From contig NZ_QFZK01000004.1 in NCBI RefSeq assembly GCF_003415675.1, positions 186,001 through 250,000 of the forward strand: 64,000 nucleotides of DNA. Direction: 5' to 3'. The notes beneath the pieces were generated by a model that was given only the letters and a program-made list of their open reading frames with translations, searched no databases and was not told where the DNA came from. A program made the position numbers and the translations under genes. The DNA comes from Rhodoferax lacus (GTDB lineage: Bacteria > Pseudomonadota > Gammaproteobacteria > Burkholderiales > Burkholderiaceae_C). Shown here piece by piece: positions 1 to 8,982 of this stretch (position 1 is its first letter; every line of letters begins with the position of its first letter).

Positions 1-1
1 C

Positions 2-292
2 GAAGGCGCCATGTGCGAGCGCATCCACCAGGGTTTTGCCGAGGGCGTGGACGCGGTGCTGATCAACGCGGGCGCCTGGACGCATTACAGCTACGGCCTG
101 CGCGATGCGCTGGCCATTCTGACCTGCCCGATTGTGGAGCTGCACATGTCCAACATCCATGCCCGTGAGGCGTTTCGCCACCACTCGGTGTTTGCCGAAA
201 TCGTACGCGGCCAGATTTGCGGCTTTGGCGCTGACAGCTATACCCTGGCCTTGCGTGCGGCAGTGTCCGCCGTGAACGCAGCCAGGACCTGA
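2..292 (+). CDS. aroQ: 3-dehydroquinate dehydratase, type II (3' part, cut by window start)
   Basis: The frame is open from base 2 to a TGA at 290-292, so this is the C-terminal two thirds of a protein whose start lies outside the window. The residues match the type II dehydroquinase family: INAGAWTH corresponds to the usual NPGAYTH substrate loop, and ELHMSNIHAREAFRHHS is the conserved segment carrying the catalytic-site histidine. It is followed by the family ending GFGADSY. The enzyme converts 3-dehydroquinate to 3-dehydroshikimate in the cytoplasm. Because a dehydroshikimate dehydratase follows 24 bases later, a catabolic (quinate-degrading) role is more likely than aromatic biosynthesis; that role is inferred from context. 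Confidence 0.88.
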   Translation, partial: EGAMCERIHQGFAEGVDAVLINAGAWTHYSYGLRDALAILTCPIVELHMSNIHAREAFRHHSVFAEIVRGQICGFGADSYTLALRAAVSAVNAART

Positions 293-316
293 ACCCCGCC
301 CACCGGAGTGCTGACC

Positions 317-2221
317 ATGAAACACGGAATCGCCACAGTCTCGCTGTCGGGCATGTTGCGCGAAAAACTGCAGGCCGCAGCCGCCGCGCATTTTGACGGC
401 GTCGAGATTTTCGAGAACGACCTGCTGCAGTACCCCGGAACGCCGCGCGAGGTGCGCCGCCTGTGTGAAGACCTGGGCCTGGCCATCGACATGTTCCAGC
501 CCTTTCGCGACTTTGACGGCAACAGCGCCGCGCAGGTCAAGCGCAACCTGGAGCGGGCAGCGCGCAAGTTCGATGTGATGGAAGAGCTTGGCACCTCCCT
601 CATTCTGGTCTGCTCGAATGTGCAGCCCGATGCCTTGTCGGACCCGGCGCTGCTGGCCGAGCAGTTTGCCCAACTGGCCGAGCTGGCGGGCCAGCGCGGC
701 ATGCGCGTGGCCTACGAGGCGCTGGCCTGGGGCAGCAAGGTCAAACTCTGGTCACAGGCCTGGGACGTGGTGCAGCGGGTCAAGCACCCCAGTCTGGGCC
801 TGGCGCTGGACAGCTTCCACACCCTGTCCTTGCGCGATGACCCCGGCGGCATCGCGCAGCTGCCCGGTGACAAGATCTTCTTTGTGCAACTGGCCGATGC
901 GCCCTGGGTGAACACCGACGTGCTGACCCACAGCCGCCACTACCGCTGCTTCCCCGGCCAGGGCGAGTTCGATGTGACTGGCTTCACCAAGGCGGCACTC
1001 GATGCCGGCTACACCGGCCCGCTGTCGCTGGAAATTTTCAACGACGAATTCCGCTCGGCCCCTGCGCGCAGCAATGCGGTGGATGCCAAGCGCTCGCTGC
1101 TCTGGCTGGAAGAGCAGATCCGCCTGGCCCGCACACCGGCCACGCCGTCCTACAAGGTGGCTCTGTTTGATCCGCCACCACCACCGGCCTTCAGTGGCTG
1201 GGGCTTTGTGGAGTTTGCGGCCGACCCGGCGGCTGCTGTGCGCCTGGGCGCGTGGCTGGCCAGCGTGGGCTTTGCGCGCATAGGGCAGCACAAGTCCAAG
1301 AAGGTGGACCTGTACGGGCAGGGCGAAGTGCGCATCGTGCTCAACCTGGAAGAAGACTCGGTGGCCCGCGCCCACTTCGAGATGCATGGCACCTCGGCCT
1401 GCGCCATGGCCATTGCCACGACCGACACCGCCGCCGCCTTTGCCCGTGCCGAGGCCTTGCTGTGCCCGCGCGTGGCAGGCCGGTTGGGGCAGGGCGAGCT
1501 CAGCATTCCGGCGGTGCGCGCACCGGACGGCAGCCTGCTGTATTTCTGCGATGCGCCAGAGGGCGGACGCCACCGCTTCGAGTCCGACTTCGTGATGGAC
1601 ACCACTGCCCTGGCCAGCGTGGCTGCCAGCACCACCATCGACCACGTGGTGCAGGCTGTGCCCGGCGGCCAGGTCGAACCCTGGGTGCTGTTTTACCGCG
1701 CCATCCTGGGCCTGTCGGCGCAGCGCAACATCGTGCTGCACGACCCCTATGGCGTGATCCGCAGCCGCGAGATCGAGTCTGCTGACCGGGCCATGCGCGT
1801 GTCGGTCACCAACTCGGACCGCGACAACACCTCGGTGTCGCGCGCGGTCAGCCGCTTTCGCGGCGGCGGTGTGCAGCAGATCGCGCTGGCGGTGGCCGAC
1901 ATTGTGGCCACGGCGCGCCATTTGAAATCGCTGGGCGCGCCACTGCTGCCGATTGCCGAGAACTACTACGACGACCTGCAGGCCAAGTTTGATATCGCGC
2001 CCGAGCTGCTGGCCGCCATGCGGGAGCACGGCATCCTGTACGACCAGGAGCCGGGCGGTGCCGAATTCTTCCAGCTGTATGTGGTGCCGTTTGATGACCG
2101 CTTCCACTTTGAATTCACCCAGCGCCGCGGAGGGTACGCAGGCTATGGCGCACCCAATGCGCCCTTCCGTCTGGCCGCCATGGCCCTGCTGCGCGAGCGT
2201 GAAGCCGCAGCATCCACCTGA
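317..2221 (+). CDS. quiC: 3-dehydroshikimate dehydratase, fused TIM-barrel/HPPD-like (QuiC type)
   Basis: This 634-residue protein fuses two modules. Residues about 1-270 form a sugar-phosphate-isomerase-like TIM barrel with the metal-site residues E134 (AYEALAWG), D165 and H168 (LDSFH), Q191 (FVQLAD) and E239 (LSLEIFND), as expected for dehydroshikimate dehydratases. Residues about 290-630 resemble 4-hydroxyphenylpyruvate dioxygenase. In that half, H443 and E599 sit at ligand positions but Q521 stands where HPPD has its second histidine. Such fused proteins convert 3-dehydroshikimate to protocatechuate. The ATG at 317 was chosen over a GTG at 308 because CGGAG at 304-308 lies 8 bases before it. 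It links dehydroquinase upstream to the protocatechuate genes downstream. Confidence 0.87.
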   Translation: MKHGIATVSLSGMLREKLQAAAAAHFDGVEIFENDLLQYPGTPREVRRLCEDLGLAIDMFQPFRDFDGNSAAQVKRNLERAARKFDVMEELGTSLILVCSNVQPDALSDPALLAEQFAQLAELAGQRGMRVAYEALAWGSKVKLWSQAWDVVQRVKHPSLGLALDSFHTLSLRDDPGGIAQLPGDKIFFVQLADAPWVNTDVLTHSRHYRCFPGQGEFDVTGFTKAALDAGYTGPLSLEIFNDEFRSAPARSNAVDAKRSLLWLEEQIRLARTPATPSYKVALFDPPPPPAFSGWGFVEFAADPAAAVRLGAWLASVGFARIGQHKSKKVDLYGQGEVRIVLNLEEDSVARAHFEMHGTSACAMAIATTDTAAAFARAEALLCPRVAGRLGQGELSIPAVRAPDGSLLYFCDAPEGGRHRFESDFVMDTTALASVAASTTIDHVVQAVPGGQVEPWVLFYRAILGLSAQRNIVLHDPYGVIRSREIESADRAMRVSVTNSDRDNTSVSRAVSRFRGGGVQQIALAVADIVATARHLKSLGAPLLPIAENYYDDLQAKFDIAPELLAAMREHGILYDQEPGGAEFFQLYVVPFDDRFHFEFTQRRGGYAGYGAPNAPFRLAAMALLREREAAAST

Positions 2222-2248
2222 TACACATCCCTAATGGAACAACACCCC

Positions 2249-3085
2249 ATGCACATCAACGGCAATACCGAACTCATCGCCCACATCGGCTTTCCCACGC
2301 ACGCCTTCAAGGCGCCCATGATCTACAACCCATGGTTCGAGAAGTGCGGTGTCAACGCTGTCGTCGTGCCCATGGGTTGCAAGCCGGAGGACTTTCCTGC
2401 GTTTCTGCGGTCCCTGTTCAAGCTCTCCAACATCCGGGGCGCACTGATCACCATGCCGCACAAGATCGTCACCGTAGGCCTGCTCGATGAGGTGTCGCCC
2501 ACGGCGGCCATTGCCGGCTCCTGCAACGCGGTGCGCCTGGGCGCGGACGGACAGCTGCAGGGCGATATGTTTGATGGCGAAGGCTTTGTGCGCGGCGTGC
2601 TGCGCAAGGGCTGTGTGCTCAAGGGGGCAAGCGTGCTGGTGGTGGGCTGTGGCGGCGTGGGCTCGGCGATTGCGGCGTCCCTGGCGGCGGCCGGCATTGC
2701 AGCCATTGCCCTGTTCGATCCCCATGCCGCATCGCAGACCGGCCTGGCCGAGCGCCTGCAAAAACACTATCCCGCGCTAGAAGTCAGCACCGGCAGCAAG
2801 GACCCGGTCGGCTTTGACGTGGTGGTAAACGCCACGCCCATGGGTATGAATGCGGGTGACCCCATGCCCATGGATGTGGACCGCATTGCAGCCTCGACCT
2901 TCGTGGGCGAAGTGGTGATGAAGTCCGAGATGACGGCCTTTCTGGACGCTGCCAAGGCGCGCGGCTGCCGCTTCCAGATTGGCTCGGACATGCTGTTCGA
3001 GCAGATCCCGGCCTACCTGGAGTATTTCGGTTTGCCGGTTGCCACGCCGGAAGAACTGCGCGCGGTCGCCACCCTGCATTACTGA
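2249..3085 (+). CDS. Shikimate/quinate dehydrogenase-like protein (AroE family, divergent)
   Basis: A 278-residue AroE-fold protein. It keeps the catalytic pair K72 (ITMPHK) and D109 (GDMFDGEGF), the nucleotide loop VVGCGGVGSA and the NATPMGM motif. The two N-terminal serines that bind the shikimate carboxylate in classical AroE (HSKSP) are replaced (AFKAP), and GNTDG has become GDMFDG. It is therefore probably a catabolic paralogue acting on shikimate, quinate or a related acid, not the biosynthetic enzyme. The ATG at 2249 has GGAAC 8 bases upstream; an in-frame ATG at 2234 is an alternative. It sits between the dehydroshikimate dehydratase and a carrier gene, which fits uptake and oxidation of hydroaromatic acids. 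Confidence 0.75.
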   Translation: MHINGNTELIAHIGFPTHAFKAPMIYNPWFEKCGVNAVVVPMGCKPEDFPAFLRSLFKLSNIRGALITMPHKIVTVGLLDEVSPTAAIAGSCNAVRLGADGQLQGDMFDGEGFVRGVLRKGCVLKGASVLVVGCGGVGSAIAASLAAAGIAAIALFDPHAASQTGLAERLQKHYPALEVSTGSKDPVGFDVVVNATPMGMNAGDPMPMDVDRIAASTFVGEVVMKSEMTAFLDAAKARGCRFQIGSDMLFEQIPAYLEYFGLPVATPEELRAVATLHY

Positions 3086-3110
3086 GCGCAGCCCTGCAGA
3101 TCGCCCGCGC

Positions 3111-4064
3111 ATGGACTACGTTTTTGCCGTCACGTTACCCATCTACCTGGGCATAGCCCTGGGCTACCTCGCCGTGCGGCTGGACTGGTTGGAGCCGGCC
3201 GATGTACGCACCCTGGGCAAGTACACGGTGCGAGTCGGTGTGCCGGCGCTGCTGTTCAAATCCATCTCGCACCAGAGCCTGGGCGCCGTGTTCAACCCGG
3301 ACTATCTGGCCGTGTATGCGTTGGGCTCATTGGCCTCCATGGCGCTGGTGATGCTGTTTGCTACCCGCGTGCTGCGCCGCCCGTTTGCGCTTGCCGCCCT
3401 GGAGGGCCTGGGGGCATCAGGCTCCAACAGCATGTTCCTGGGCTATCCCATTGCGGTGCAGGTCATAGGCCCGGTGGCGGGACTGGCCCTGGCCCTGTGC
3501 GCGCTGGTGGAAAACCTGCTGGTGATTCCGCTGGGCCTGGCGCTGGCGGATGCCCAAGGCGGCGAGGGCGGCGCGCGCTTGGGGCCCATGCTCAGGGCCA
3601 ACCTGGTGAACCTGTCGCGCAACCCCATGATCGTGGCCATGGTGGCCGGCCTGATGGTGTCTGCCAGCGGCCTGCAGATGCCCGAGGTGCTGGACAAGTT
3701 TGTGGCCATGACAGCCAGCGCCACATCGCCCGTGGCCCTGTTTGTCATCGGTGGCTCGCTGGTGGGCCTGCGCCTGAGCGGCATCCGCAGCGACATCGCC
3801 CTGATCGTGCTGGGCAAGCTGGTCTTGCATCCGCTGTGCGTGTTGGTCCTGGTGCTGGTGTTTCCGCCGGCCAACCTCTTGCTGGGCACGGCGGCCGTGT
3901 TGTTTGCAGCGGTACCCATGATGAGCATTTACCCCGTGCTGGCCCAGCGCCACGGCCATGAGCGCCTGTGCTCTGCAGCCCTGCTGGTGGCTACTGTCAT
4001 GTCTTTTGCCACGATAGGTCTGTATCTGGCCTGGATGCCAGCCCATTGGCTGCCGCCGCACTGA
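3111..4064 (+). CDS. AEC-family (auxin efflux carrier-like) transporter
   Basis: A 317-residue integral membrane protein of about ten hydrophobic segments, beginning MDYVFAVTLPIYLGIALGYL. It has the AEC-type arrangement of two membrane bundles joined by a cytoplasmic loop near residue 155, and the conserved NPMIVAMVAGL and PVALFVIGGSL segments. AEC proteins move organic acids such as malate or malonate. Placement after quinate/shikimate genes suggests it carries a hydroaromatic or aromatic acid, but the substrate is inferred. The frame is open further upstream to 2979, but that stretch lies inside the preceding gene, so the ATG at 3111 is taken as the start. It has no strong ribosome binding site. 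Confidence 0.8.
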   Translation: MDYVFAVTLPIYLGIALGYLAVRLDWLEPADVRTLGKYTVRVGVPALLFKSISHQSLGAVFNPDYLAVYALGSLASMALVMLFATRVLRRPFALAALEGLGASGSNSMFLGYPIAVQVIGPVAGLALALCALVENLLVIPLGLALADAQGGEGGARLGPMLRANLVNLSRNPMIVAMVAGLMVSASGLQMPEVLDKFVAMTASATSPVALFVIGGSLVGLRLSGIRSDIALIVLGKLVLHPLCVLVLVLVFPPANLLLGTAAVLFAAVPMMSIYPVLAQRHGHERLCSAALLVATVMSFATIGLYLAWMPAHWLPPH

Positions 4065-4278
4065 GCATTTGTATTGCCGGCGTCAGATGCAGGTGCCAGT
4101 CGGAACCTGCACCTAGAAAAAAACGGCATAACAGCTAGCTTTTTTCCTCTCCAGTTTTCGAGGGTTAACCCCTTATTTAAGAAACGTACCAGTTCGTACA
4201 TTAGTTGCAGGAGAGCGGCGCATTGTGAATCGGTGCAGTGCGTAGCAAATCCACAGTTCATCAATATCTGGAGAAACC
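4065..4278. promoter_or_regulatory. Intergenic region with porin promoter
   Basis: A 214-base AT-richer gap before the porin gene. It holds an inverted repeat GCAGGT (4089-4094) / ACCTGC (4105-4110) with no T-run after it, and a run of A followed by AGCTAGCT and a T-run (about 4115-4146). A ribosome binding site, TGGAGAAACC, lies just before the ATG at 4279. No -35/-10 pair is convincing enough to name. The porin is probably transcribed from its own promoter here, since it has its own terminator at 5407. Confidence 0.4.
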
Positions 4279-5379
4279 ATGCAATTCAAGACCAAGCCCC
4301 TCGTGGCCCTCACCCTCATCACACTGGCCGGTGTCGCAAGCGCCGAAGACTCCGTCAAGATGTACGGCCTGCTGGACATCAACCTGTCCAACTACTCCGC
4401 TGGCGACTTGTCCAACGGCACCGGTGCCGCGGGCAACAAGCTGGTGCTGCAGGACGGCGTGACCAATGGCCTGAACGGTTCGCGCTGGGGCATCAAGGCC
4501 CAGAAAGACCTGAACGCTGGCCTTACCATCGGTGCCCAGCTGGAAGCCGGTGTCAACGTTGACAACGGCGCTGCCGGTCAAGGTGGCCTGGCCTTTGGCC
4601 GCCAGATCTTTGTGTCGCTGGCCAAGGAAGGCGCGGGCGAGCTGCGCATCGGCCGCCAGTACGTGCTCAGCGACTCCGTCATCGGCATGGGCAACCCCTT
4701 CGGCAATGCGCTGGTGACCAACCCCACCACCAAAGTAACCGATGTAAAGAATGCGCTGCCTTACTTCCTGAACCCCTCGCGCGCAGACAACGTGTTGCAG
4801 TACCAGACCCCGTCATTCTCTGGTTTGACCGCCGCCATCCAGGCCGCGCCTGGCGAGACCACGTCTGACGACTTCTACGGCGTGCGCGCCGTGTACGCCA
4901 GTGGCCCCCTGAACATTGGTGGCAGCTACGAGTGGAACAAGGACCGCACCACCAGCAACAACACCAACAAGGTGGTGTCGTTGAGCGCCAACTACAACTT
5001 CGGCAGCTTCAAGCTCCTGGGCGGCCTGCAGAACACCACCGACTTCACCACCACGGCTGGCAACGGCACCGCCGGCGGCTACCTGAACACCGTGACGGGC
5101 CCCAGCGGTGCCTTCGCCTTCACCAAGCTCAGCGGCTACACACTGGGTGCTGAAGTGCCCGTGGGCACAGCCGATGTGGTTGGTGTGAACTACACCCTGA
5201 TGACCTACGAAAGCGCTGCCGGCGCGACTGCCAATGTTGGCAAGATCGCCGCCGCCGTTCGCCATGACCTGGGCAAGGACACCTATGTGTACGCCGGTGT
5301 CTCCACCGCCGTGGGCGACCTCAAGGACTACATCAGCGAGAAGACGGTTGTGCAACTGGGTCTGCGCACCGCGTTCTAA
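4279..5379 (+). CDS. Gram-negative outer-membrane porin (Burkholderiales type)
   Basis: A 366-residue porin. The first 22 residues are a Sec signal peptide ending VASA. The mature protein opens with SVKMYGLLDINLS, the first beta-strand typical of betaproteobacterial general porins (trimeric 16-stranded barrels). It contains the GSRWGIKAQKDLNAGLTIGAQLEAG segment of strands 2-3 and ends in the aromatic residue (RTAF) needed for outer-membrane insertion. A ribosome binding site (GGAG) lies upstream and a strong terminator downstream. Its place among quinate/protocatechuate genes suggests it admits aromatic or hydroaromatic acids across the outer membrane; that specificity is an inference. Confidence 0.92.
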   Translation: MQFKTKPLVALTLITLAGVASAEDSVKMYGLLDINLSNYSAGDLSNGTGAAGNKLVLQDGVTNGLNGSRWGIKAQKDLNAGLTIGAQLEAGVNVDNGAAGQGGLAFGRQIFVSLAKEGAGELRIGRQYVLSDSVIGMGNPFGNALVTNPTTKVTDVKNALPYFLNPSRADNVLQYQTPSFSGLTAAIQAAPGETTSDDFYGVRAVYASGPLNIGGSYEWNKDRTTSNNTNKVVSLSANYNFGSFKLLGGLQNTTDFTTTAGNGTAGGYLNTVTGPSGAFAFTKLSGYTLGAEVPVGTADVVGVNYTLMTYESAAGATANVGKIAAAVRHDLGKDTYVYAGVSTAVGDLKDYISEKTVVQLGLRTAF

Positions 5380-5406
5380 ACAGCAATTCGGACAATCCAA
5401 GGTTTT

Positions 5407-5434
5407 GGGGCCCTTTACGGGGCCCCTTTTTTTT
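5407..5434 (+). terminator. Rho-independent terminator of the porin gene
   Basis: A 7-bp GC-only stem, GGGGCCC (5407-5413) pairing with GGGCCCC (5420-5426), around a 6-base loop and directly followed by eight T residues. It lies 27 bases after the porin stop and separates it from the convergent LysR gene. Confidence 0.93.
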
Positions 5435-5453
5435 GCCTTGCGACGTCAGTGAA

Positions 5454-6362
5454 TCAAACGTCCGTCTTGCAGACGGCTTCCATGGTCTGGCGTATGAGTG
5501 TCAGTGTCTCCTGCTGCGTGAGCGTGCTGGGCCGCAGCGAGCTGGTCGCCAGTGCCACCCGGGTCTTGAGTTCGGGCGCATGGATGGGGCGCACCGCCAG
5601 CTCTTCGGGCCGCGCGTAACTGGCCACCGCATTGCGTGACAGCACGGCACTGCCCGCACCATCAACCACCAGGTCCAGGATGGCCGACACGCCGTCAATC
5701 TCCAGGGCAATTTTGGGGCGGCACCCGATCGTGGCCATTTCCGATTCGACCTGCATCCGTATCGCATTGGGGCGGCTGGGAATCACCAGCGGCAATTGCG
5801 CAATCTCCTGCAGTGCAATCGGGCCCTCTGGCTCCGGCATGCCGGGTGTGCGTTTTTGCACCAGCAGCAGCGTCTCGTCCGGCAGGGGACGGATCTCGAT
5901 TTCGTTGCCGGGCTGGGGGTTGTAGAGCACTGCAATGTCCAGCCGCCCATTGATCAGCGACTCGCGCATGGCAACCGACAGCCCCTCGCTGATGGAAATG
6001 CTGGCATCGGGCAAGTGCTGGCGGAATGCCCGGGTCAGCGGCACCGTCAGCACCCTGGCCAGGCTGGTGGGCAGGCCCACGGCCACGTGGCCGGCCAGTG
6101 AGCCGCGAACTCGGCCCAGCTCTTCCAGCGCGCGCTCCACCTGGTGCAATATGCCCCGGCCATGGGCCAACAGCAGCTGGCCCGCCTCGGTGGGGGTGGC
6201 ACCGCGCCCGTTGCGCGTCAGCAGGGTTTGCCGCAGTTCAACCTCCAGCAGACGCACCTGTCGGCTCAAGGCCGGTTGTGCCACGTCCAGCGCAATCGCG
6301 GCGCGCGTAAAGCTGCCCAGTTCGGCCACGCGCACAAAGTATTCCAGTTGTTTGAGGTCCAT
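5454..6362 (-). CDS. LysR-family transcriptional regulator of the lig cluster
   Basis: A 302-residue LysR protein. Residues 1-60 carry the winged helix-turn-helix (LEYFVRVAELGSFTRAA...QPALSRQVRLLE), followed by a periplasmic-binding-like effector domain from about 90 to the end. The frame is open upstream to 6839, but the ATG at 6360-6362 gives the standard LysR start (MDLKQLEYF). It is transcribed away from the ModA-like gene and ligJKIABC, the classical layout for a LysR activator of a neighbouring operon. The effector is probably protocatechuate or a ring-cleavage intermediate; that is an inference. Confidence 0.9.
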   Translation of the reverse strand: MDLKQLEYFVRVAELGSFTRAAIALDVAQPALSRQVRLLEVELRQTLLTRNGRGATPTEAGQLLLAHGRGILHQVERALEELGRVRGSLAGHVAVGLPTSLARVLTVPLTRAFRQHLPDASISISEGLSVAMRESLINGRLDIAVLYNPQPGNEIEIRPLPDETLLLVQKRTPGMPEPEGPIALQEIAQLPLVIPSRPNAIRMQVESEMATIGCRPKIALEIDGVSAILDLVVDGAGSAVLSRNAVASYARPEELAVRPIHAPELKTRVALATSSLRPSTLTQQETLTLIRQTMEAVCKTDV

Positions 6363-6381
6363 AGCGAGAGTCTCGGAAATC

Positions 6382-6396
6382 GCCCGGATATCGGGC
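6382..6396. promoter_or_regulatory. Candidate LysR operator in divergent promoter
   Basis: An interrupted palindrome GCCCG-GATAT-CGGGC lies 20 bases before the LysR start and about 80 bases before the divergent operon. The position fits a LysR regulatory-site box. AT-rich sequence follows (6401-6425) and may hold the promoter elements. The function is inferred from position and symmetry. Confidence 0.4.
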
Positions 6397-6477
6397 CCCT
6401 GATTATGCTTAATTGCAATATCTGCTAGAGCGAAGCCGGTCTTCACGGAAGGGGTGCGTCTGGCCACAATGTCCCGC

Positions 6478-7197
6478 ATGAATTCCCCTGCGCACTCAGC
6501 CCCTGTACCTGTTCTTAAAGGCATCTCGTCCATGGCCACGCGCCAGTTGCTGACGGTGCTGCTGGCCCTGTATGCCAAGCAGGGCGGCAGTGAGCTGCAA
6601 CTGGAGTCGGTGGGCGGTGTGGATGCGGCCAAGCGGGTGCGCGCCGGTGAGGTGTTTGACATCGTTTTCCTGGCCAGTGACGCCATCGACAAGCTGGTGG
6701 CCGCAGGCCACTTGGATGGCGCGTCCCGGGTCGACCTGGCACATAGCGGTGTGGCCCTGGCCGTCAAGGCGGGTGCCCCCAGGCCCGACATCTCCACTGC
6801 AGAAGCTGTCCGCGCGGCCGTTCTGGCTGCGCGCAACATCAGCTACTCCACCGGCCCCAGTGGCGTGGCACTGGCCAAACTGTTTGAGGACTGGGGCATC
6901 ACCGGGCAACTGCAGGGCCGCATCGTGACCGCTCCACCCGGCGTGCCTGTGGGCAGTCTGGTGGCCAGTGGCGAAGTGGAGCTGGGCTTTCAGCAGCTCA
7001 GCGAGCTGATGCACCTGCGTGGTATCACGCTCTTGGGCAACCTGCCCGAGGCCATCCAGATCACCACCACGTTTTCAGCTGCCATCGACACGGCTTCGCC
7101 CCACCAGCCCGAGGCGCGGGCCTTGCTGCAGTTCCTGAACTCAGCGCAGGCGGCAGACACCATACGCCAGCAGGGGATGGATCCCGCACGCGCCTGA
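6478..7197 (+). CDS. ModA-like substrate-binding-domain protein lacking a signal peptide
   Basis: A 239-residue protein resembling molybdate-binding ModA and other type II periplasmic binding proteins: LKGISSMATRQLL near the start, VGGVDAAKRVRAGEVFDIVFLASDAIDKL, then YSTGPSGVALAKLFEDWG and GELGFQQLSEL-like segments. No hydrophobic signal peptide is present, so it is predicted to be cytoplasmic. It is the first gene downstream of the divergent LysR and 37 bases before ligJ. Its role is unknown; it may bind a pathway acid. Starts at 6454 (GTG) and 6469 (ATG) are possible. The best ribosome-binding sequence, AAGGGG at 6449-6454, would suit 6469 only with a long spacer. Confidence 0.7.
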   Translation: MNSPAHSAPVPVLKGISSMATRQLLTVLLALYAKQGGSELQLESVGGVDAAKRVRAGEVFDIVFLASDAIDKLVAAGHLDGASRVDLAHSGVALAVKAGAPRPDISTAEAVRAAVLAARNISYSTGPSGVALAKLFEDWGITGQLQGRIVTAPPGVPVGSLVASGEVELGFQQLSELMHLRGITLLGNLPEAIQITTTFSAAIDTASPHQPEARALLQFLNSAQAADTIRQQGMDPARA

Positions 7198-7234
7198 ACC
7201 AACACCCACACAACAAGCAAACACAGAGGAGCAC

Positions 7235-8275
7235 ATGAAGAAACCATTGATCATCGACTGCCACGGCCACTACACCACGGCCCCCAAGGCGCTGGAGAAC
7301 TGGCGCAATGCCCAGATCGCTGGCATCAAGAATCCGTCGGCCATGCCCAAAGTCTCGGACCTGAAAATCAGCGACGACGAACTGCGCGAGACCATTGAGC
7401 TCAACCAGCTGCGCCTGATGAAGGAGCGCGGTAGCGACATCACCCTGTTCTCGCCCCGCGCCAGCTTCATGGCCCACCACATTGGTGACTTCAATGTGTC
7501 GAGCACCTGGGCTGCCATTTGCAACGAGCTCTGCTACCGCGTGAGCCAGCTCTTTCCCGACCACTTCGTGCCCGTGGCCATGCTGCCGCAGTCTCCGGGT
7601 GTGGACCCGGCCACCTGCATTTCCGAGCTGGAAAAGTGCATCAGGGAATACGGCAACGTCGGCATCAACCTGAACCCGGACCCGAGCGGCGGCCACTGGA
7701 CTTCACCCCCCTTGAGCGACAAGCACTGGTACCCCATTTACGAGAAGATAGTGGAGTACGACATCCCCGCCATGGTCCATGTGAGCACCAGCTGCAACGC
7801 CTGCTTCCACACCACCGGCGCGCACTACCTGAACGCCGACACCACCGCCTTCATGCAGTGCCTGACCAGCGACCTGTTCAAGGAATTCCCCACCCTGCGC
7901 TTCCTGATTCCGCACGGCGGCGGCGCGGTGCCCTACCACTGGGGGCGCTTCCGCGGTCTGGCGCAAGAGCTGAAAAAACCGCTGCTGGAAGAGCACCTGC
8001 TGAACAACATTTTCTTTGACACCTGCGTCTACCATCAGCCCGGCATCGACCTGCTCAACACCGTGATCCCGGTAAAGAACGTGCTGTTTGCGTCCGAGAT
8101 GATTGGCGCGGTGCGCGGCATTGATCCGCAGACCGGCCACTACTACGACGACACCAAGCGCTACATCGAATCGTCCAAAATTCTGAATGACGATGACCGC
8201 TTCCAGATTTATGAAGGCAACGTGCGCCGCGTGTTCCCGCGCCTCAACACGCTGCTGCAAGCCAAAGGAAAATAA
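7235..8275 (+). CDS. ligJ: 4-oxalomesaconate hydratase
   Basis: A 346-residue amidohydrolase-superfamily protein. It has the N-terminal metal motif DCHGHYTT, a central MVHVSTSC segment, [15 protein letters not shown] with the conserved histidine pair, and [12 protein letters not shown] near the C terminus. This pattern and length match LigJ, which hydrates 4-oxalomesaconate to 4-carboxy-4-hydroxy-2-oxoadipate in the protocatechuate 4,5-cleavage pathway. The RBS GAGGAG lies just before the ATG. It is followed after 2 bases by the aldolase gene for the next step, so the two are surely co-transcribed. Confidence 0.92.
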   Translation: MKKPLIIDCHGHYTTAPKALENWRNAQIAGIKNPSAMPKVSDLKISDDELRETIELNQLRLMKERGSDITLFSPRASFMAHHIGDFNVSSTWAAICNELCYRVSQLFPDHFVPVAMLPQSPGVDPATCISELEKCIREYGNVGINLNPDPSGGHWTSPPLSDKHWYPIYEKIVEYDIPAMVHVSTSCNACFHTTGAHYLNADTTAFMQCLTSDLFKEFPTLRFLIPHGGGAVPYHWGRFRGLAQELKKPLLEEHLLNNIFFDTCVYHQPGIDLLNTVIPVKNVLFASEMIGAVRGIDPQTGHYYDDTKRYIESSKILNDDDRFQIYEGNVRRVFPRLNTLLQAKGK

Positions 8276-8277
8276 GC

Positions 8278-8961
8278 ATGTACGAACTCGGCATTGTCAA
8301 ACGCAACATCACCCGCGCCACCCCGGAGGCCGTTGAAAAGCTCAGCCGCTTCGGCGTGGCCACCATCCACGAGGCCATGGGCCGTGTGGGCCTGATGAAG
8401 ACCTATATGCGCCCCATCTACAAGGGCGCGCGCATGTGCGGCACCGCCATCACCGTGCTGCTGCAACCCGGCGACAACTGGATGATGCATGTGGCTGCTG
8501 AGCAGATCAAACCTGGTGACGTGGTCGTGGCGGCCTGCACCACCGACAACTTCGACGGCTTCTTTGGCGACCTGCTGGCCACCAGCTTCCAGGCGCGCGG
8601 CGCAAAGGGCCTGATCATTGACGGCGGCGTGCGCGATGTGGACGAGCTGGAAAAAATGGGTTTCCCCGTGTTCAGCCGTGCCATCAATGCCAAGGGCACC
8701 ATCAAGGCGACCCTGGGCTCGGTCAACATCGACGTGGTCTGTGCCGGCGCACAGGTGAAGCCCGGCGACGTGGTGATTGCCGATGTGGACGGCATCGTCG
8801 TGGTGCCTGCCGCACGCGCACAGGAAGTGGCCGATGCGGCCGAGAAGCGCGAAAGCTTTGAAGGCGAGAAGCGCGAAAAGTTTGCCGCCGGTGTGCTGGG
8901 GCTGGATATGTACAAGATGCGTGAGCCGCTGGAGAAGGCCGGTTTGAGGTACATCGACTAA
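8278..8961 (+). CDS. ligK: 4-carboxy-4-hydroxy-2-oxoadipate aldolase
   Basis: A 227-residue class II pyruvate aldolase of the RraA-like fold. It contains the family signature [28 protein letters not shown], with the Arg-Asp pair used for pyruvate enolisation and metal binding, and [18 protein letters not shown]. The enzyme splits 4-carboxy-4-hydroxy-2-oxoadipate into pyruvate and oxaloacetate, the last step of protocatechuate meta-cleavage, and usually also accepts 4-hydroxy-4-methyl-2-oxoglutarate. It lies 2 bases after ligJ. Confidence 0.93.
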   Translation: MYELGIVKRNITRATPEAVEKLSRFGVATIHEAMGRVGLMKTYMRPIYKGARMCGTAITVLLQPGDNWMMHVAAEQIKPGDVVVAACTTDNFDGFFGDLLATSFQARGAKGLIIDGGVRDVDELEKMGFPVFSRAINAKGTIKATLGSVNIDVVCAGAQVKPGDVVIADVDGIVVVPAARAQEVADAAEKRESFEGEKREKFAAGVLGLDMYKMREPLEKAGLRYID

Positions 8962-8982
8962 GTCACTTTCCTCGGTCAGCAT

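Noticed and set aside
6363..6839. N-terminal extension of the LysR protein to 6839
   Set aside because: It would run across the divergent promoter and into the ModA-like gene; the internal ATG at 6360-6362 gives the standard LysR N terminus.
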